Assembly: GCA_934621385.1 (NCBI GenBank)
Contig: CAKTUI010000023.1
Coordinates: 1 to 44,155 of the forward strand
Length of the DNA stretch: 44,155 nt
Reading direction: 5' to 3'
Source: an uncultured Kiritimatiellota bacterium
Lineage (GTDB): Bacteria > Verrucomicrobiota > Kiritimatiellia > RFP12 > UBA1067
A program made the position numbers and the translations under genes. Shown one piece after another: positions 16,126-24,423 of the stretch. The notes under the pieces were generated by a model, which was not told where the DNA came from, made no database searches, and saw nothing but the letters and a program-made list of their open reading frames with translations. Numbering within the stretch: position 1 is the first letter of the stretch; the number at the start of each line of letters is the position of its first letter.

Positions 16126-17396
16126 ACGCCGTCATTTCAAGGGTCGGGCGCGATGTCCGTTTGGGTGTCAAGAACTTGCTTCTGCACAAGTTGCGGAGTT
16201 TCCTGACGATGCTCGGTCTTGTCTTTGGCGTAGGGAGCGTGGTCGCCATGCTGGCCATTGGCGAAGGAGCCTCCCGTGAAGCCCTTGAGCGCATCCGCCG
16301 CCTGGGCAGTCACAATGTCATGCTTGTCTCAAAAAAGCCGCCGGAGCAGGCGAATTCAAGCAGAAAGGTCGCCTGGTTCTCCATTTACGGTCTTCTCTAT
16401 GAGGACGCGACGCGGATAGCCGCGACGATTCCAACGGTGGATCGGGTCGTGCCCGTGAAGACATTTGTCAAGCCGAGCCGTTTTCGCAAGCGGGCGCAGG
16501 ATTTGCGCATTGTCTGCACGACGGACGACTGGTTCAGCCTCGTCCGGCGCGATGTGCTGGCTGGGCGGGTGATGCGCGAGAAGGATGTGTCGTCCTTCTC
16601 GTCGGTGGCGGTTCTGACGGAGTGGGGGGCGCGCAAACTCCTCGCCAACGAGCACGCTGTCGGCGAGACGCTCACGATTGACGCGAATACCTACGAAGTC
16701 ATCGGCATCGTGCGTAGCGAGGCGAGCGACACGGAGGCATCGGATACGCCGGACCGCCGCACGGATGTCTACATTCCCCTGACGACCGCACGGCAACGCC
16801 ATGGTGACGTCTTCTTTCGGCGGACGCAGGGCGCAACCATCCGCGAAAAGGTCGAGTTGCACGAAATCATTGCCCATGTCGATCGGGAGGAGAATGTGGA
16901 GGCAACGGCGAAAGCCATTGCGAGACTCCTTGAGTCATCGCATCGCAACGCCGACTACAGCATTGATGTGCCGCTTCAGCTCCTTCGTCAGGCGGAGGCG
17001 ACAAAACGGACCTTTTCCATCGTCCTCGGCGCAATTGCCGGCATTTCACTCCTTGTCGGTGGCATCGGCATCATGAACATTATGCTGGCCTCGGTGACGG
17101 AGCGGACGCGGGAAATCGGCATTCGCCGCGCCATTGGCGCACGGCGAAGCCAGATTGTTGTGCAATTCCTCATCGAGGCGCTCGTCCTCTCGGCGTTTGG
17201 CGGAACGATTGGATTGGCGCTCGGTCTCTTTATTCCATTTCTAGTGACCTGTCTCGCGGGGATGCCAACCGTGGTCACGGCGTGGAGCCTGATTCTCGCC
17301 TTCGGCATCAGCGTGGGCGTAGGCGTCGGTTTCGGCATTTATCCGGCTGTCCGCGCCTCGCGGCTGGATCCGATTGTCGCGCTCCGCTACGAGTAG
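16122..17396 (+). CDS. MacB-like ABC permease (FtsX family)
   Basis: 424 residues. TM1 at about 25-45 (SFLTMLGLVFGVGSVVAMLAIGEGAS), a periplasmic MacB_PCD domain of about 230 residues, then three C-terminal helices (FSIVLGAIAGISLLVGGIGIMNIMLASVTERTREIGIRRAIGAR, FLIEALVLSAFGGTIGLALG and WSLILAFGISVGVGVGFGIYPA). The GGIGIMNIMLASVTERTREIG motif and the terminal PAVRASRLDPIVALRYE are diagnostic. Last gene of the esterase-TolC-MacA-MacB operon; ATGA overlap with the ATPase. Substrate unknown; macrolides, peptides or lipids are handled by relatives. Confidence 0.93.
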   Translation: MNAVISRVGRDVRLGVKNLLLHKLRSFLTMLGLVFGVGSVVAMLAIGEGASREALERIRRLGSHNVMLVSKKPPEQANSSRKVAWFSIYGLLYEDATRIAATIPTVDRVVPVKTFVKPSRFRKRAQDLRIVCTTDDWFSLVRRDVLAGRVMREKDVSSFSSVAVLTEWGARKLLANEHAVGETLTIDANTYEVIGIVRSEASDTEASDTPDRRTDVYIPLTTARQRHGDVFFRRTQGATIREKVELHEIIAHVDREENVEATAKAIARLLESSHRNADYSIDVPLQLLRQAEATKRTFSIVLGAIAGISLLVGGIGIMNIMLASVTERTREIGIRRAIGARRSQIVVQFLIEALVLSAFGGTIGLALGLFIPFLVTCLAGMPTVVTAWSLILAFGISVGVGVGFGIYPAVRASRLDPIVALRYE

Positions 17397-17401
17397 TCCG
17401 C

Positions 17402-17430
17402 TTGGTTGAAAAGCAAAGTTTTGGTATAAT
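17402..17430 (+). promoter_or_regulatory. Promoter, leaderless type
   Basis: Extended -10 TGGTATAAT (17422-17430) with a weak TTGGTT (17402-17407) at 17 bases. The ATG at 17438 is 7 bases after the -10 and has no ribosome site. Confidence 0.65.
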
Positions 17431-17437
17431 AGGCCGC

Positions 17438-19282
17438 ATGAACATGAGAAAATCGCTTTGTGTTGCCCTCGTAGCACTTCTCTCTTCGCTCGCCTGGGCG
17501 GATGTCATTTCGCTCGAATGCGAGCAGTTCGCGGAACTCGGCGGGTGGAAGCTTGACTCGCAGTTTCGCCTTGAGATGGGGTCGACATATCTGATAGCGC
17601 ATGGAATGGGCGTTCCCGTGGCGGATGCGCACACCTCGTTTGATGTAACGGCGGGGGGTCGGCACACGGTCTATGTGCGCACGAAGAACTGGACGGCACC
17701 GTGGAGCGAGGCGCAGGGGGCGGGGCGCTTTAAGGTCCTCGTCAATGGCGTTGAAATGCCAGAGGTCTTGGGTGTCCAGGGCAAGGGCGAATGGCTTTGG
17801 GTCAAAGCTGGCGAGGTGGACCTCGTTACGGGAAAGAATGAGATTGCCCTGCGCGACCTGACCGGATTTGATGGACGGTGCGATGCCATCTGCCTGACGA
17901 CGGAGGCGGCTCCCGTCCGTGCGCCGCAGAAGACGGGACTTGATGTCGACCGCAAAGTCACTCACGACCTGACGGTCGTCGGCGGCGGCATCGCCGGCAT
18001 CTGCACGGCGATTTCAGCGGCGCGGCTCGGACTGAAGGTCGCGCTCGTGCAGGATCGTCCGGTCTTGGGTGGAGCAAACTCCTCAGAAGTCCGCGTTCAT
18101 CTTGGTGGCTACCAGAACCTTGGGCCCTATCCGCGTCTCGGCGATGTCGTTGCTGAGATCGGTCCGGCAAGGGGCGGTAATGCAATGCCCGCAAGCCAGT
18201 ACGAGGATAATCGCAAGTTGGCCGCTGTGCAGGCCGAAACAAACATCACCCTTTACTTGAATACGCTCGTCTCGTCCGTCGGCAAAAAGCCGGACGGGAA
18301 GGGTAACCGCATTGAGTATGTCATTGGCGAAAATGTCGTCTCGGGTGCACGCACGATGTTCGTGTCGCCGCTCTTCGTGGACTGCACGGGTGATGGCACG
18401 GTCGGCTTCCTCGCCGGAGCCGATTGGCGTCTCGGGCGCGAATCGAAGGCCGAAACGGGTGAGGATATGGCTCCCGATGTGGCGGATAAGATGACGATGG
18501 GCGCGAGCGTCCAGTGGTACACGAAGAAAATGCCCGAACCCATCGCGTTCCCGTCCGAACCGTGGATGATTACCTTCAATGAGACGAACTGCGAATACAA
18601 CGTCAAGGGTGATTGGGACTGGGAGACGGGGATGCTCCGCGACCAGCTTAATGACTTCGAGACGGTTCGCGACTATGGTATGCTGGTCGTCTACTCCAAC
18701 TGGTCGTTCATCAAGAATCATGGTCTGCGCAAGGCGGAGTTCGCCGACCGGACCTTCGCCTGGGTTGCCTATGTCGCTGGCAAACGTGAAACGCGGCGGT
18801 TGATTGGTGACCACATTCTGACGCAGCAGGATGTCTTCGAGGAACGTGAGTATCCGGACGGGACATGCTGCACGACATGGAACATCGACCTCCACTATCC
18901 AATGCCGTCCAATGCGCGGCACTATTCGGGCGAGCCGTTCCGTTCGATTGCAACCCACAATGTCCATGGGCCGTATCCGATTCCCTATCGCTGCTTCTAT
19001 TCCCGTAATGTCTCGAACCTCTTCATGGCCGGGCGCGACATTTCGGTAACGCATGTCGCCCTTGGCACGACCCGCGTGATGCGTACGCACGGCATGATGG
19101 GCGAGGTCGTCGGTATGGCGGCCGCCATCTGCAAGAAGTACGGCGTGAATCCTCGTGGCGTTTACGAGAAGCATCTCGATGAGTTGAAGGCCCTGATGAC
19201 GAAGGGCGTTGGACTCGGCAAGCCCCAGCCGCCGCAGGACTACAATTGCGGCCATACGCGCCCGGGACGCTTTTCGAAATGA
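17438..19282 (+). CDS. Secreted FAD-dependent oxidoreductase with N-terminal beta domain
   Basis: 614 residues from ATG 17438 (17444 also possible); a longer upstream frame would run through the promoter. Signal peptide about 1-22 (SLCVALVALLSSLAWA). Residues ~25-165 form a beta-rich module (FDVTAGGRHTVYVRTKNW, GRFKVLVNG, VDLVTGKNEIALRDLTGFDGRCDAICLT) resembling carbohydrate-binding folds. From ~172 an FAD-dependent oxidoreductase domain begins (DLTVVGGGIAGICTAISAARLGLKVALVQ; FVDCTGDGTVGFLAGADW; NLFMAGRDISVTHVALGTTRVMRT). Such fused exported proteins are common in Planctomycetes-Verrucomicrobia and are thought to oxidise sugars. The stop overlaps the ATG of the prenyl synthase gene. Confidence 0.85.
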   Translation: MNMRKSLCVALVALLSSLAWADVISLECEQFAELGGWKLDSQFRLEMGSTYLIAHGMGVPVADAHTSFDVTAGGRHTVYVRTKNWTAPWSEAQGAGRFKVLVNGVEMPEVLGVQGKGEWLWVKAGEVDLVTGKNEIALRDLTGFDGRCDAICLTTEAAPVRAPQKTGLDVDRKVTHDLTVVGGGIAGICTAISAARLGLKVALVQDRPVLGGANSSEVRVHLGGYQNLGPYPRLGDVVAEIGPARGGNAMPASQYEDNRKLAAVQAETNITLYLNTLVSSVGKKPDGKGNRIEYVIGENVVSGARTMFVSPLFVDCTGDGTVGFLAGADWRLGRESKAETGEDMAPDVADKMTMGASVQWYTKKMPEPIAFPSEPWMITFNETNCEYNVKGDWDWETGMLRDQLNDFETVRDYGMLVVYSNWSFIKNHGLRKAEFADRTFAWVAYVAGKRETRRLIGDHILTQQDVFEEREYPDGTCCTTWNIDLHYPMPSNARHYSGEPFRSIATHNVHGPYPIPYRCFYSRNVSNLFMAGRDISVTHVALGTTRVMRTHGMMGEVVGMAAAICKKYGVNPRGVYEKHLDELKALMTKGVGLGKPQPPQDYNCGHTRPGRFSK

Positions 19283-20055
19283 GCGTCCGTGACGACTATC
19301 TCGCGCTTGTCGAGCGGACGCTGGACGAGGTCTTGCCGAAGGAAGGGGATCGTCCGGGCATTCTGACGCAGGCGATGCGCTATGCGGTTGGCGCGGGTGG
19401 CAAGCGGATTCGTCCCCTGATTTGCCTTGCGGCGGCGGTTGCCGTCGGTGGACGGGCGGAGGACGCGGCCTATCCTGCGGCGGCCATTGAACTTCTCCAC
19501 AACTACACTCTGGTCCATGACGACCTACCGGCGATGGACAACGATACGGAACGTCGCGGCAAACCGTCCGTCTGGGCGAAGTTCGGTGAGGCGAATGCGA
19601 TTCTCGTCGGTGATGCCCTCCAGGCACTCGCCTTTCAGACGGCGGCGCGTTCGCCGCGCAATGTCGCCGCCGTTGTCGCGGCACTGGGCCAATATGGCGT
19701 GGGCGTTGTCAGGGGACAGGTTGAGGATGTCGCGGCGGATGCGGCTCGTGATGTCGCCTACATCTACGAGCACAAGACATCGGATCTCTTCATGGCGGCG
19801 GCGGTAATGGGAGGGTACGCCGGGGGCGGGAACGCGGCGGATGTCGCCGCGCTGCGGGACTTCGCTCTGAATCTTGGGCTTGCCTTCCAGTACGAGGACG
19901 ACCTTCTTGACGGCGATTCGCCGTATGGAAAGGCGGAAACGGAGCGGCGGGTTGAGGAAACGACGGCAACGGCCGTCGCGGCGCTTTCGCGCCTCCCGGG
20001 CGATACCACCTTCCTGAGTGGACTCGCCCGACGGCTCGTTGGGCGCACCGCCTGA
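19279..20055 (+). CDS. ispA: Short-chain polyprenyl diphosphate synthase (farnesyl/geranyl type)
   Basis: 258 residues from ATG 19279. Motifs: GGKRIRP (41-47), first Asp-rich motif in LVHDDLPAMDND (DD at 81-82), KTSDL (165-169), and second Asp-rich region AFQYEDDLLD (201-210), where the usual xxDDILD is slightly altered. The family condenses isopentenyl diphosphate with allylic diphosphates to make C10-C20 chains in the cytoplasm. The protein is about 30-40 residues shorter than E. coli IspA, at the C-terminus. It overlaps the secreted FAD oxidoreductase gene by 4 bases, an odd functional neighbour. Confidence 0.9.
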   Translation: MSVRDDYLALVERTLDEVLPKEGDRPGILTQAMRYAVGAGGKRIRPLICLAAAVAVGGRAEDAAYPAAAIELLHNYTLVHDDLPAMDNDTERRGKPSVWAKFGEANAILVGDALQALAFQTAARSPRNVAAVVAALGQYGVGVVRGQVEDVAADAARDVAYIYEHKTSDLFMAAAVMGGYAGGGNAADVAALRDFALNLGLAFQYEDDLLDGDSPYGKAETERRVEETTATAVAALSRLPGDTTFLSGLARRLVGRTA

Positions 20056-20064
20056 GATGCGGGC

Positions 20065-20619
20065 ATGATTCAGTTTGGCGTGAATCTTTTCCGCGGCATT
20101 CCCGTGGAGGTTGTGCGCAAGCGCGTCCGACGCATCAACCTGCGCATTCGCATTGATGGGTCGGTGCATCTCTCGATTCCGATGTGGCGGGCGACGTTGG
20201 CGGAAGGCGAGCGATTTCTGCTGGAGAAGTGGTCGTGGGTGATGAAGCGGCGCGGTGCCGTCAAGGTGCTTCCGCCCGCCGCACCTACCGAGATTTCACC
20301 CGAGGAGCGAACGCATTTTCTGGAACTTGTTGCGGAACTCCAGGCGAGATGGCAATCCCTCGTGGGTGAGCAGGGTGTCGGACTTCGTGTCCGTCGGATG
20401 AAGTCCCTGTGGGGGTCGTGCCACTGGCGCAAGCGAATCGTCACCTACAACCTTGAACTCGTCCATGTGGCATCCGAACTGGTCGAATATGTCGTCGTCC
20501 ATGAGTTGACGCATCTCAAGGTGCACAACCACGGGCCCGAGTTTCAGCGACAAATGGACGAATATATGCCCGACTGGCGACTTCGCCGCCGTCGGCTCAA
20601 CTCTGCAGCGAAGGGATGA
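20065..20619 (+). CDS. YgjP/SprT-like metallopeptidase (DUF45)
   Basis: 184 residues. Zinc site HELTHL (146-151) followed by HGPEF (156-160), plus the conserved SLWGSC (114-119) and VTYNLELVHV, the pattern of YgjP-type minimal gluzincins. Known members are cytoplasmic and have an unassigned physiological role; some are linked to type I restriction systems. It starts 9 bases after the ispA stop (ATG 20065), so it is probably on the same mRNA. No signal peptide. Confidence 0.85.
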   Translation: MIQFGVNLFRGIPVEVVRKRVRRINLRIRIDGSVHLSIPMWRATLAEGERFLLEKWSWVMKRRGAVKVLPPAAPTEISPEERTHFLELVAELQARWQSLVGEQGVGLRVRRMKSLWGSCHWRKRIVTYNLELVHVASELVEYVVVHELTHLKVHNHGPEFQRQMDEYMPDWRLRRRRLNSAAKG

Positions 20620-20866
20620 GCCACAAACCGCCGCGCTTGGGAACGATGGAATGCAGGAGGGGTGTGATGACGAGTCCCGCAGCCCCTCTAATAATAAGGT
20701 ATAAGGTGCAGGAGGGTGAAGGGTGTGATGTTTCATGAATTTCCTTTCTGTTTTAGTTTGTTGTCTGCGTCTCGGCGGCCGATAGGGGCTCTGTTTCAGA
20801 AGTCGCGGCGGAAGGGGAATGCGTTACCTTCGTTGGAGTTCAGTGCGTTGTGGACGATAGGTCCGT
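20620..20866. other. Intergenic region with a short direct repeat
   Basis: No convincing gene. TGCAGGAGGGGTGTGATG at 20652-20669 is repeated as TGCAGGAGGGTGAAGGGTGTGATG at 20707-20730. An AT-rich stretch, AATAATAAGGTATAAGG, lies between them. A frame on the minus strand (ending in ispA-YgjP antisense) is a shadow. Confidence 0.35.
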
Positions 20867-20946
20867 CCGATGCCCATCGGAGCGTTTTCTGATGCCCATC
20901 AGAATTTTTTCCGATGGGCATCAGAATTCCGTCCGACGGGCATCGG
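20867..20946. repeat. Four-unit palindrome array with exact 22-bp period
   Basis: Units of 14 bp at 20867 (CCGATGCCCATCGG), 20889 (CTGATGCCCATCAG), 20911 (CCGATGGGCATCAG) and 20933 (CCGACGGGCATCGG), each separated by 8 bp of AT-richer sequence. Arms pair around a CC or GG centre. The array ends 70 bp before the -35 box of the second exporter operon. Two full helical turns per unit would put all copies on one DNA face. Confidence 0.85.
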
Positions 20947-21015
20947 AAATTCGCCGCGTGAGGTTTGCCTGACGGACATAAGGCCAGTGGAACGGCGAAG
21001 GGTCGGGGAGACGGC

Positions 21016-21046
21016 TTGACATACATACCTGAAGGTATGTTATAAT
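21016..21046 (+). promoter_or_regulatory. Promoter of the second exporter operon, leaderless type
   Basis: A perfect -35 TTGACA (21016-21021) and a perfect -10 TATAAT (21041-21046), with 19 bases between them. The spacer is filled by an inverted repeat (21023-21040). The ATG at 21054 follows the -10 by 7 bases with no ribosome site. Confidence 0.75.
21023..21040. promoter_or_regulatory. TetR-type operator between -35 and -10
   Basis: ACATACCT-GA-AGGTATGT, a perfect 8-bp inverted repeat with a 2-base centre. Its composition resembles AcrR/TtgR-family operators of efflux operons. A bound dimer would block RNA polymerase. No TetR gene is in the window. Confidence 0.65.
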
Positions 21047-21053
21047 ACGCGCC

Positions 21054-22490
21054 ATGAATTTTGGTCGTGGACTATTTCCGTATCTTGCGCTGACCATTGC
21101 CTTGGTCGGCTGTTCGACGATTCGACGCGCTCGCGATGCGCAGGCCGAAGTCGCTCCGCGTGGAGAGGAGGCGCAGGTCTCCGCCATGCAGGGGCGGCTC
21201 GACTTGCGCGGCAAATCTCTCGCCGAACTGGTGGACTTTGCACTGACGAATCGACCGTCCATCGCGTCTGCCCGACTTGCTGTCGAAGATGTGCGGCTTG
21301 CCCTTCGCGAACTCGCGGCGGATGCGCCGCTTGTCAGCGACACGCCGTGGACGGCACCATCCATCTCACTGAACGGTGACTACAGTGAGTCGAGTGCAGG
21401 GACGCACTGGCACGAGCACGACTACAGCACGAGGGGTGGTCCGTCGGCTGGCGTGTCGGTCGATTTGCTGCTGTGGGATTTCGGCCGGTATGATGCAAAG
21501 GCAAAAGCCCAGGCCGAGCGTGTCGTGGCCGCCGAGGTCCAACTTGTCGACGAGGGGTACACGGTCTTTGATGAGGTGGCTTCCGCCTACTTCACCTATC
21601 TTGAGAAGTGTGCTCTGCTTGACGTTGCTCAGACGAACGAGACGGAATACGCCGACCACCTGTGCCAGGCTGAGGCGCGTTTGGAGGCTGGCGAGGCGAA
21701 TCGGCTGGATGTCCTGCGGGCGCGGCTCGACTACACGCAGTCGCGGCAGAAGACGGTCGCGGCCTCCAACCTCGTGACGACCTCGGGTGCTGAACTCATG
21801 CGAGCGCTTGGCGTGGATGCGTCCCGGGGTACATGTACGGATGTCTTTGGCCACGTTTCCGATGGCATCCGCTATGTTCGGCGCGGATTCGCCCGAACGA
21901 CCTACGGCGTTGACGAAGCGTTCGACTTGGCGCGTACGAATGCGCCCTCCATGCGCGTTGCACGTGCCAAGTTGCGTGCCGCGTCTCATCAGGTGGACTA
22001 TACCGTTTCGGATCTGATGCCCTCCATTTCGGCGACGACTTCATTCAGGTGGTCGGATCCGCTCTGGTACTGGAGTTGGGGCGTGAGCGGCGTTCAGAGC
22101 ATCTTCCAGGGCTTCCGCAAGACAACCGCGGTGGATCGGGCCGTCGTCTCCATGCGGCAGGCGGCAACCGACGTGGATACGGCTGAGCAAAGTCTCTCCG
22201 TCTCGATTGAAACGGCCATTGCCAATCGTGACGACTCGGTCAAGGCACTTGAGACGGCCGTCGCATCCATCCGCAGTGCGCGGGAGAATCTTGAGATGGT
22301 TCGGCGGCAACTGTCCGTTGGCGACGTGAGTCGTATCGAGCTTTCGGAGGCGATTGCCGCGCATTCGACGGCGGTGGGCGATTGCGTGACGGCATTTTAC
22401 CAGGGGCAGCGTGTCGAGGCCACGCTTTTCGCAAAGGTTGGCCGCTACCCCGTCTACCAAGAAGAACGCGTTGAGGAGGATGTGAAATGA
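21054..22490 (+). CDS. TolC-family outer-membrane efflux lipoprotein (second system)
   Basis: 478 residues, normal for OprM/TolC. Signal peptide with lipobox VGCS (Cys about 19). The OEP halves are visible: LAELVDFALTNRPSIASARLAVEDVRLALREL, GVSVDLLLWDFGRYDAKAKAQAERVVAAE, AFDLARTNAPSMRVARAKLRAASHQVD and GVSGVQSIFQGFRKTTAVDRAVVSMRQ. It forms the outer channel for the adaptor at 22487, to which it is coupled by ATGA. Translation probably starts on a leaderless mRNA controlled by the operator at 21023. Distantly related to the longer protein at 11985. Confidence 0.9.
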   Translation: MNFGRGLFPYLALTIALVGCSTIRRARDAQAEVAPRGEEAQVSAMQGRLDLRGKSLAELVDFALTNRPSIASARLAVEDVRLALRELAADAPLVSDTPWTAPSISLNGDYSESSAGTHWHEHDYSTRGGPSAGVSVDLLLWDFGRYDAKAKAQAERVVAAEVQLVDEGYTVFDEVASAYFTYLEKCALLDVAQTNETEYADHLCQAEARLEAGEANRLDVLRARLDYTQSRQKTVAASNLVTTSGAELMRALGVDASRGTCTDVFGHVSDGIRYVRRGFARTTYGVDEAFDLARTNAPSMRVARAKLRAASHQVDYTVSDLMPSISATTSFRWSDPLWYWSWGVSGVQSIFQGFRKTTAVDRAVVSMRQAATDVDTAEQSLSVSIETAIANRDDSVKALETAVASIRSARENLEMVRRQLSVGDVSRIELSEAIAAHSTAVGDCVTAFYQGQRVEATLFAKVGRYPVYQEERVEEDVK

Positions 22491-23737
22491 ACGGAATTTC
22501 GCTAATCCGTCTGGTGGGAAATCTCTCGCTCGTCGGACTAATGGGGCTTTGCGGCTGTTCGGGCGAGGGGGCCCTGGGCGGTGCGCCGCGAAAGCCGACC
22601 TACCGCTATGCGCCCATCACCCGAACCGACATCGTGCGCACGGTTGAGGCAACGGGGACGGTTACGCCGCGCAATTCCCCCAGTGGCATTCCCGTTGGCG
22701 CACAGGTCAACGGCAAGATTGTCAAGCTCTTCGCGGATTACAACTCGATCGTCACAAACGGACAGATTGTCGCGCTCATCGACCCTCAGGTCTACGATGC
22801 GAACTACAAGAGCGCCGTCGCCCAACTGCATGGCAACGAGGCGAACGTCAAGCTGCGGCAGGCCCAGCTCGTCCTCGCGGAAAAGACGCTCGTACGCAAA
22901 CGCAAGCTCTTTGAGAAGGGGATGTGCTCTGAATCGGATCTCGACGCGGCAATCGAGTCTCGCGACAGCACCATTGCGCAACTTGAGAGCGCCCGTGCGG
23001 CGGTCGAGCAGTCGACGGCCGCCGTCAGTCAGGCGCGGGCCAACCTTGAGTACTGCACGATTCGATCGCCCGTGAACGGGGTCGTTCTGGATCGCAAGGT
23101 CGAAGAGGGCGAGACGGTCGTCTCGTCCATGAATGCGGTTCCCGTCCTGACGATTGCCGAGGACCTGAAGACGATTTGGGTGGAGGCGACGATCCCCGAG
23201 GCGGACGTCGGCAACATTCAGGTCGGTCAGTCCGTCACCTTTACGGCGGACGCCTATCGACGGAAGTTCCAGGGGCGGGTGCGGCAGATTCGTCTTGCCG
23301 CGACGACCACCAACAATGTCGTAACCTATCCGATTATCATCGAGGCCGAGAATCCGAAGGAAATGCTTTTTCCGGGCATGACAGCCACGCTTTCCATTGA
23401 GACGGCGCGGGCCGAGGACGTGCCGGCCGTGAGCGCGGCGGCGTTCAGGTTCCGGCCGAAGGCGGGTGATCAGGCCGAGGGCGAGGTGCCGCAGGGACGC
23501 AAGATTTGGGTCGAGCGTCCGGACGGCAAACTGGAGGCCGTCGCCGTGACGGGTGGTGTCTCGGACGACTCCTTTACGGAACTGAAGGAGGCCGAAAGCC
23601 TCATCGGGCGCAAGGCGGTCATCGGCTACGAGACGGTCCAGACCGCGAAAGCCCTTCAGGACGAGGCGACGAATCCGTTTATGCCGAAGCCGCCGAAGCA
23701 CGGAACGAAGGGAACGGCACCAGAACCGAAGAAATAA
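22487..23737 (+). CDS. MacA-like adaptor lipoprotein (second system)
   Basis: 416 residues. Signal peptide with lipobox LCGCS (Cys about 24), so inner-membrane lipid anchored. VEATGTVTPRN start of the beta domain, lipoyl half PVGAQVNGKIVKLFADYNSIVTNGQIVALIDPQ, alpha hairpin about 100-185 (KLRQAQLVLAEKTLVRKRKLFEKGMCSESDLDAAIESRDSTIAQL), second half CTIRSPVNGVVLDRKVEEGETV and barrel VGQSVTFTADAYRRKFQGRVRQIRLA. These are the RND/MacA adaptor domains. Stop overlaps the ATPase start as TAATG. A Lys/Pro-rich tail ends the protein. Confidence 0.9.
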   Translation: MNGISLIRLVGNLSLVGLMGLCGCSGEGALGGAPRKPTYRYAPITRTDIVRTVEATGTVTPRNSPSGIPVGAQVNGKIVKLFADYNSIVTNGQIVALIDPQVYDANYKSAVAQLHGNEANVKLRQAQLVLAEKTLVRKRKLFEKGMCSESDLDAAIESRDSTIAQLESARAAVEQSTAAVSQARANLEYCTIRSPVNGVVLDRKVEEGETVVSSMNAVPVLTIAEDLKTIWVEATIPEADVGNIQVGQSVTFTADAYRRKFQGRVRQIRLAATTTNNVVTYPIIIEAENPKEMLFPGMTATLSIETARAEDVPAVSAAAFRFRPKAGDQAEGEVPQGRKIWVERPDGKLEAVAVTGGVSDDSFTELKEAESLIGRKAVIGYETVQTAKALQDEATNPFMPKPPKHGTKGTAPEPKK

Positions 23738-24423
23738 TGGAACACCTCATCGAGATTCGCGACCTGCGCAAGACCTACACGATTGGCGACGAGCCGGTTC
23801 ACGCCCTCGACGGCGTGTCGCTCTCCATCGACAACGGCGAGTTCGTGGCGATTATGGGCGCATCCGGGTCTGGTAAGTCGACGATGCTGAACATTCTCGG
23901 GTGCTTGGACACCCCGACCTCGGGGTCCTATCTGCTGGATGGGCTTGAGGTGGCGCGGCGTTCGCGGACGGAGTTGGCCCGCATCCGCAACCGGAAACTC
24001 GGGTTTGTCTTCCAGAACTTCAACCTTCTGCCGCGCACGAGTGCCGTGGAACAGGTGGAACTTCCCGACCTCTACCTTGGCCGCCTCGGGCGTTCGGCTC
24101 GGCGCAAGCGCGCCATTGAACTCCTCAATCGCGTCGGTCTCGGCGGGCGGATTTTGCATACACCGGCCCAGCTTTCGGGAGGGCAGCAGCAGCGCGTCGC
24201 CATTGCCCGCGCCCTGATGAACCAGCCACCCGTTCTTTTCGCTGATGAACCGACCGGCAATTTGGACACGAAGAGTTCAATTGAGATTATGGACCTTTTC
24301 ACCCAGCTCTCAAATGAGGGCATCACCATCGTGATGGTGACGCACGAAGACGACATCGCCGCCTATGCGAAGCGTCATCTTCTGATGCGCGACGGAAGAC
24401 TTGTGAAGGACGACCGCTCATGA
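23737..24423 (+). CDS. ABC transporter ATPase, MacB/LolD type (second system)
   Basis: 228 residues from ATG 23737. Walker A GASGSGKST (41-49), Q-loop Gln93 (FVFQNFNLLP), signature LSGGQQQ (146-152), Walker B VLFADEP (166-172), H-loop VMVTHEDD. The subfamily matches MacB/LolD. Closely similar to the ATPase at 15436, especially around LGCLDxPTSG and IARAL, so the two systems are likely an old duplication. Coupled to its permease by ATGA. Confidence 0.95.
   Translation: MEHLIEIRDLRKTYTIGDEPVHALDGVSLSIDNGEFVAIMGASGSGKSTMLNILGCLDTPTSGSYLLDGLEVARRSRTELARIRNRKLGFVFQNFNLLPRTSAVEQVELPDLYLGRLGRSARRKRAIELLNRVGLGGRILHTPAQLSGGQQQRVAIARALMNQPPVLFADEPTGNLDTKSSIEIMDLFTQLSNEGITIVMVTHEDDIAAYAKRHLLMRDGRLVKDDRS

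Noticed and set aside
17282..17437. Upstream extension of the FAD oxidoreductase frame
   Set aside because: It runs through the end of the permease gene and the promoter; the signal peptide begins at 17438.
20867..20946. REP elements linked to a RAYT transposase
   Set aside because: No GTAG-type tetranucleotide foot, no loop, exact 22-bp tandem phasing and no transposase in the window.
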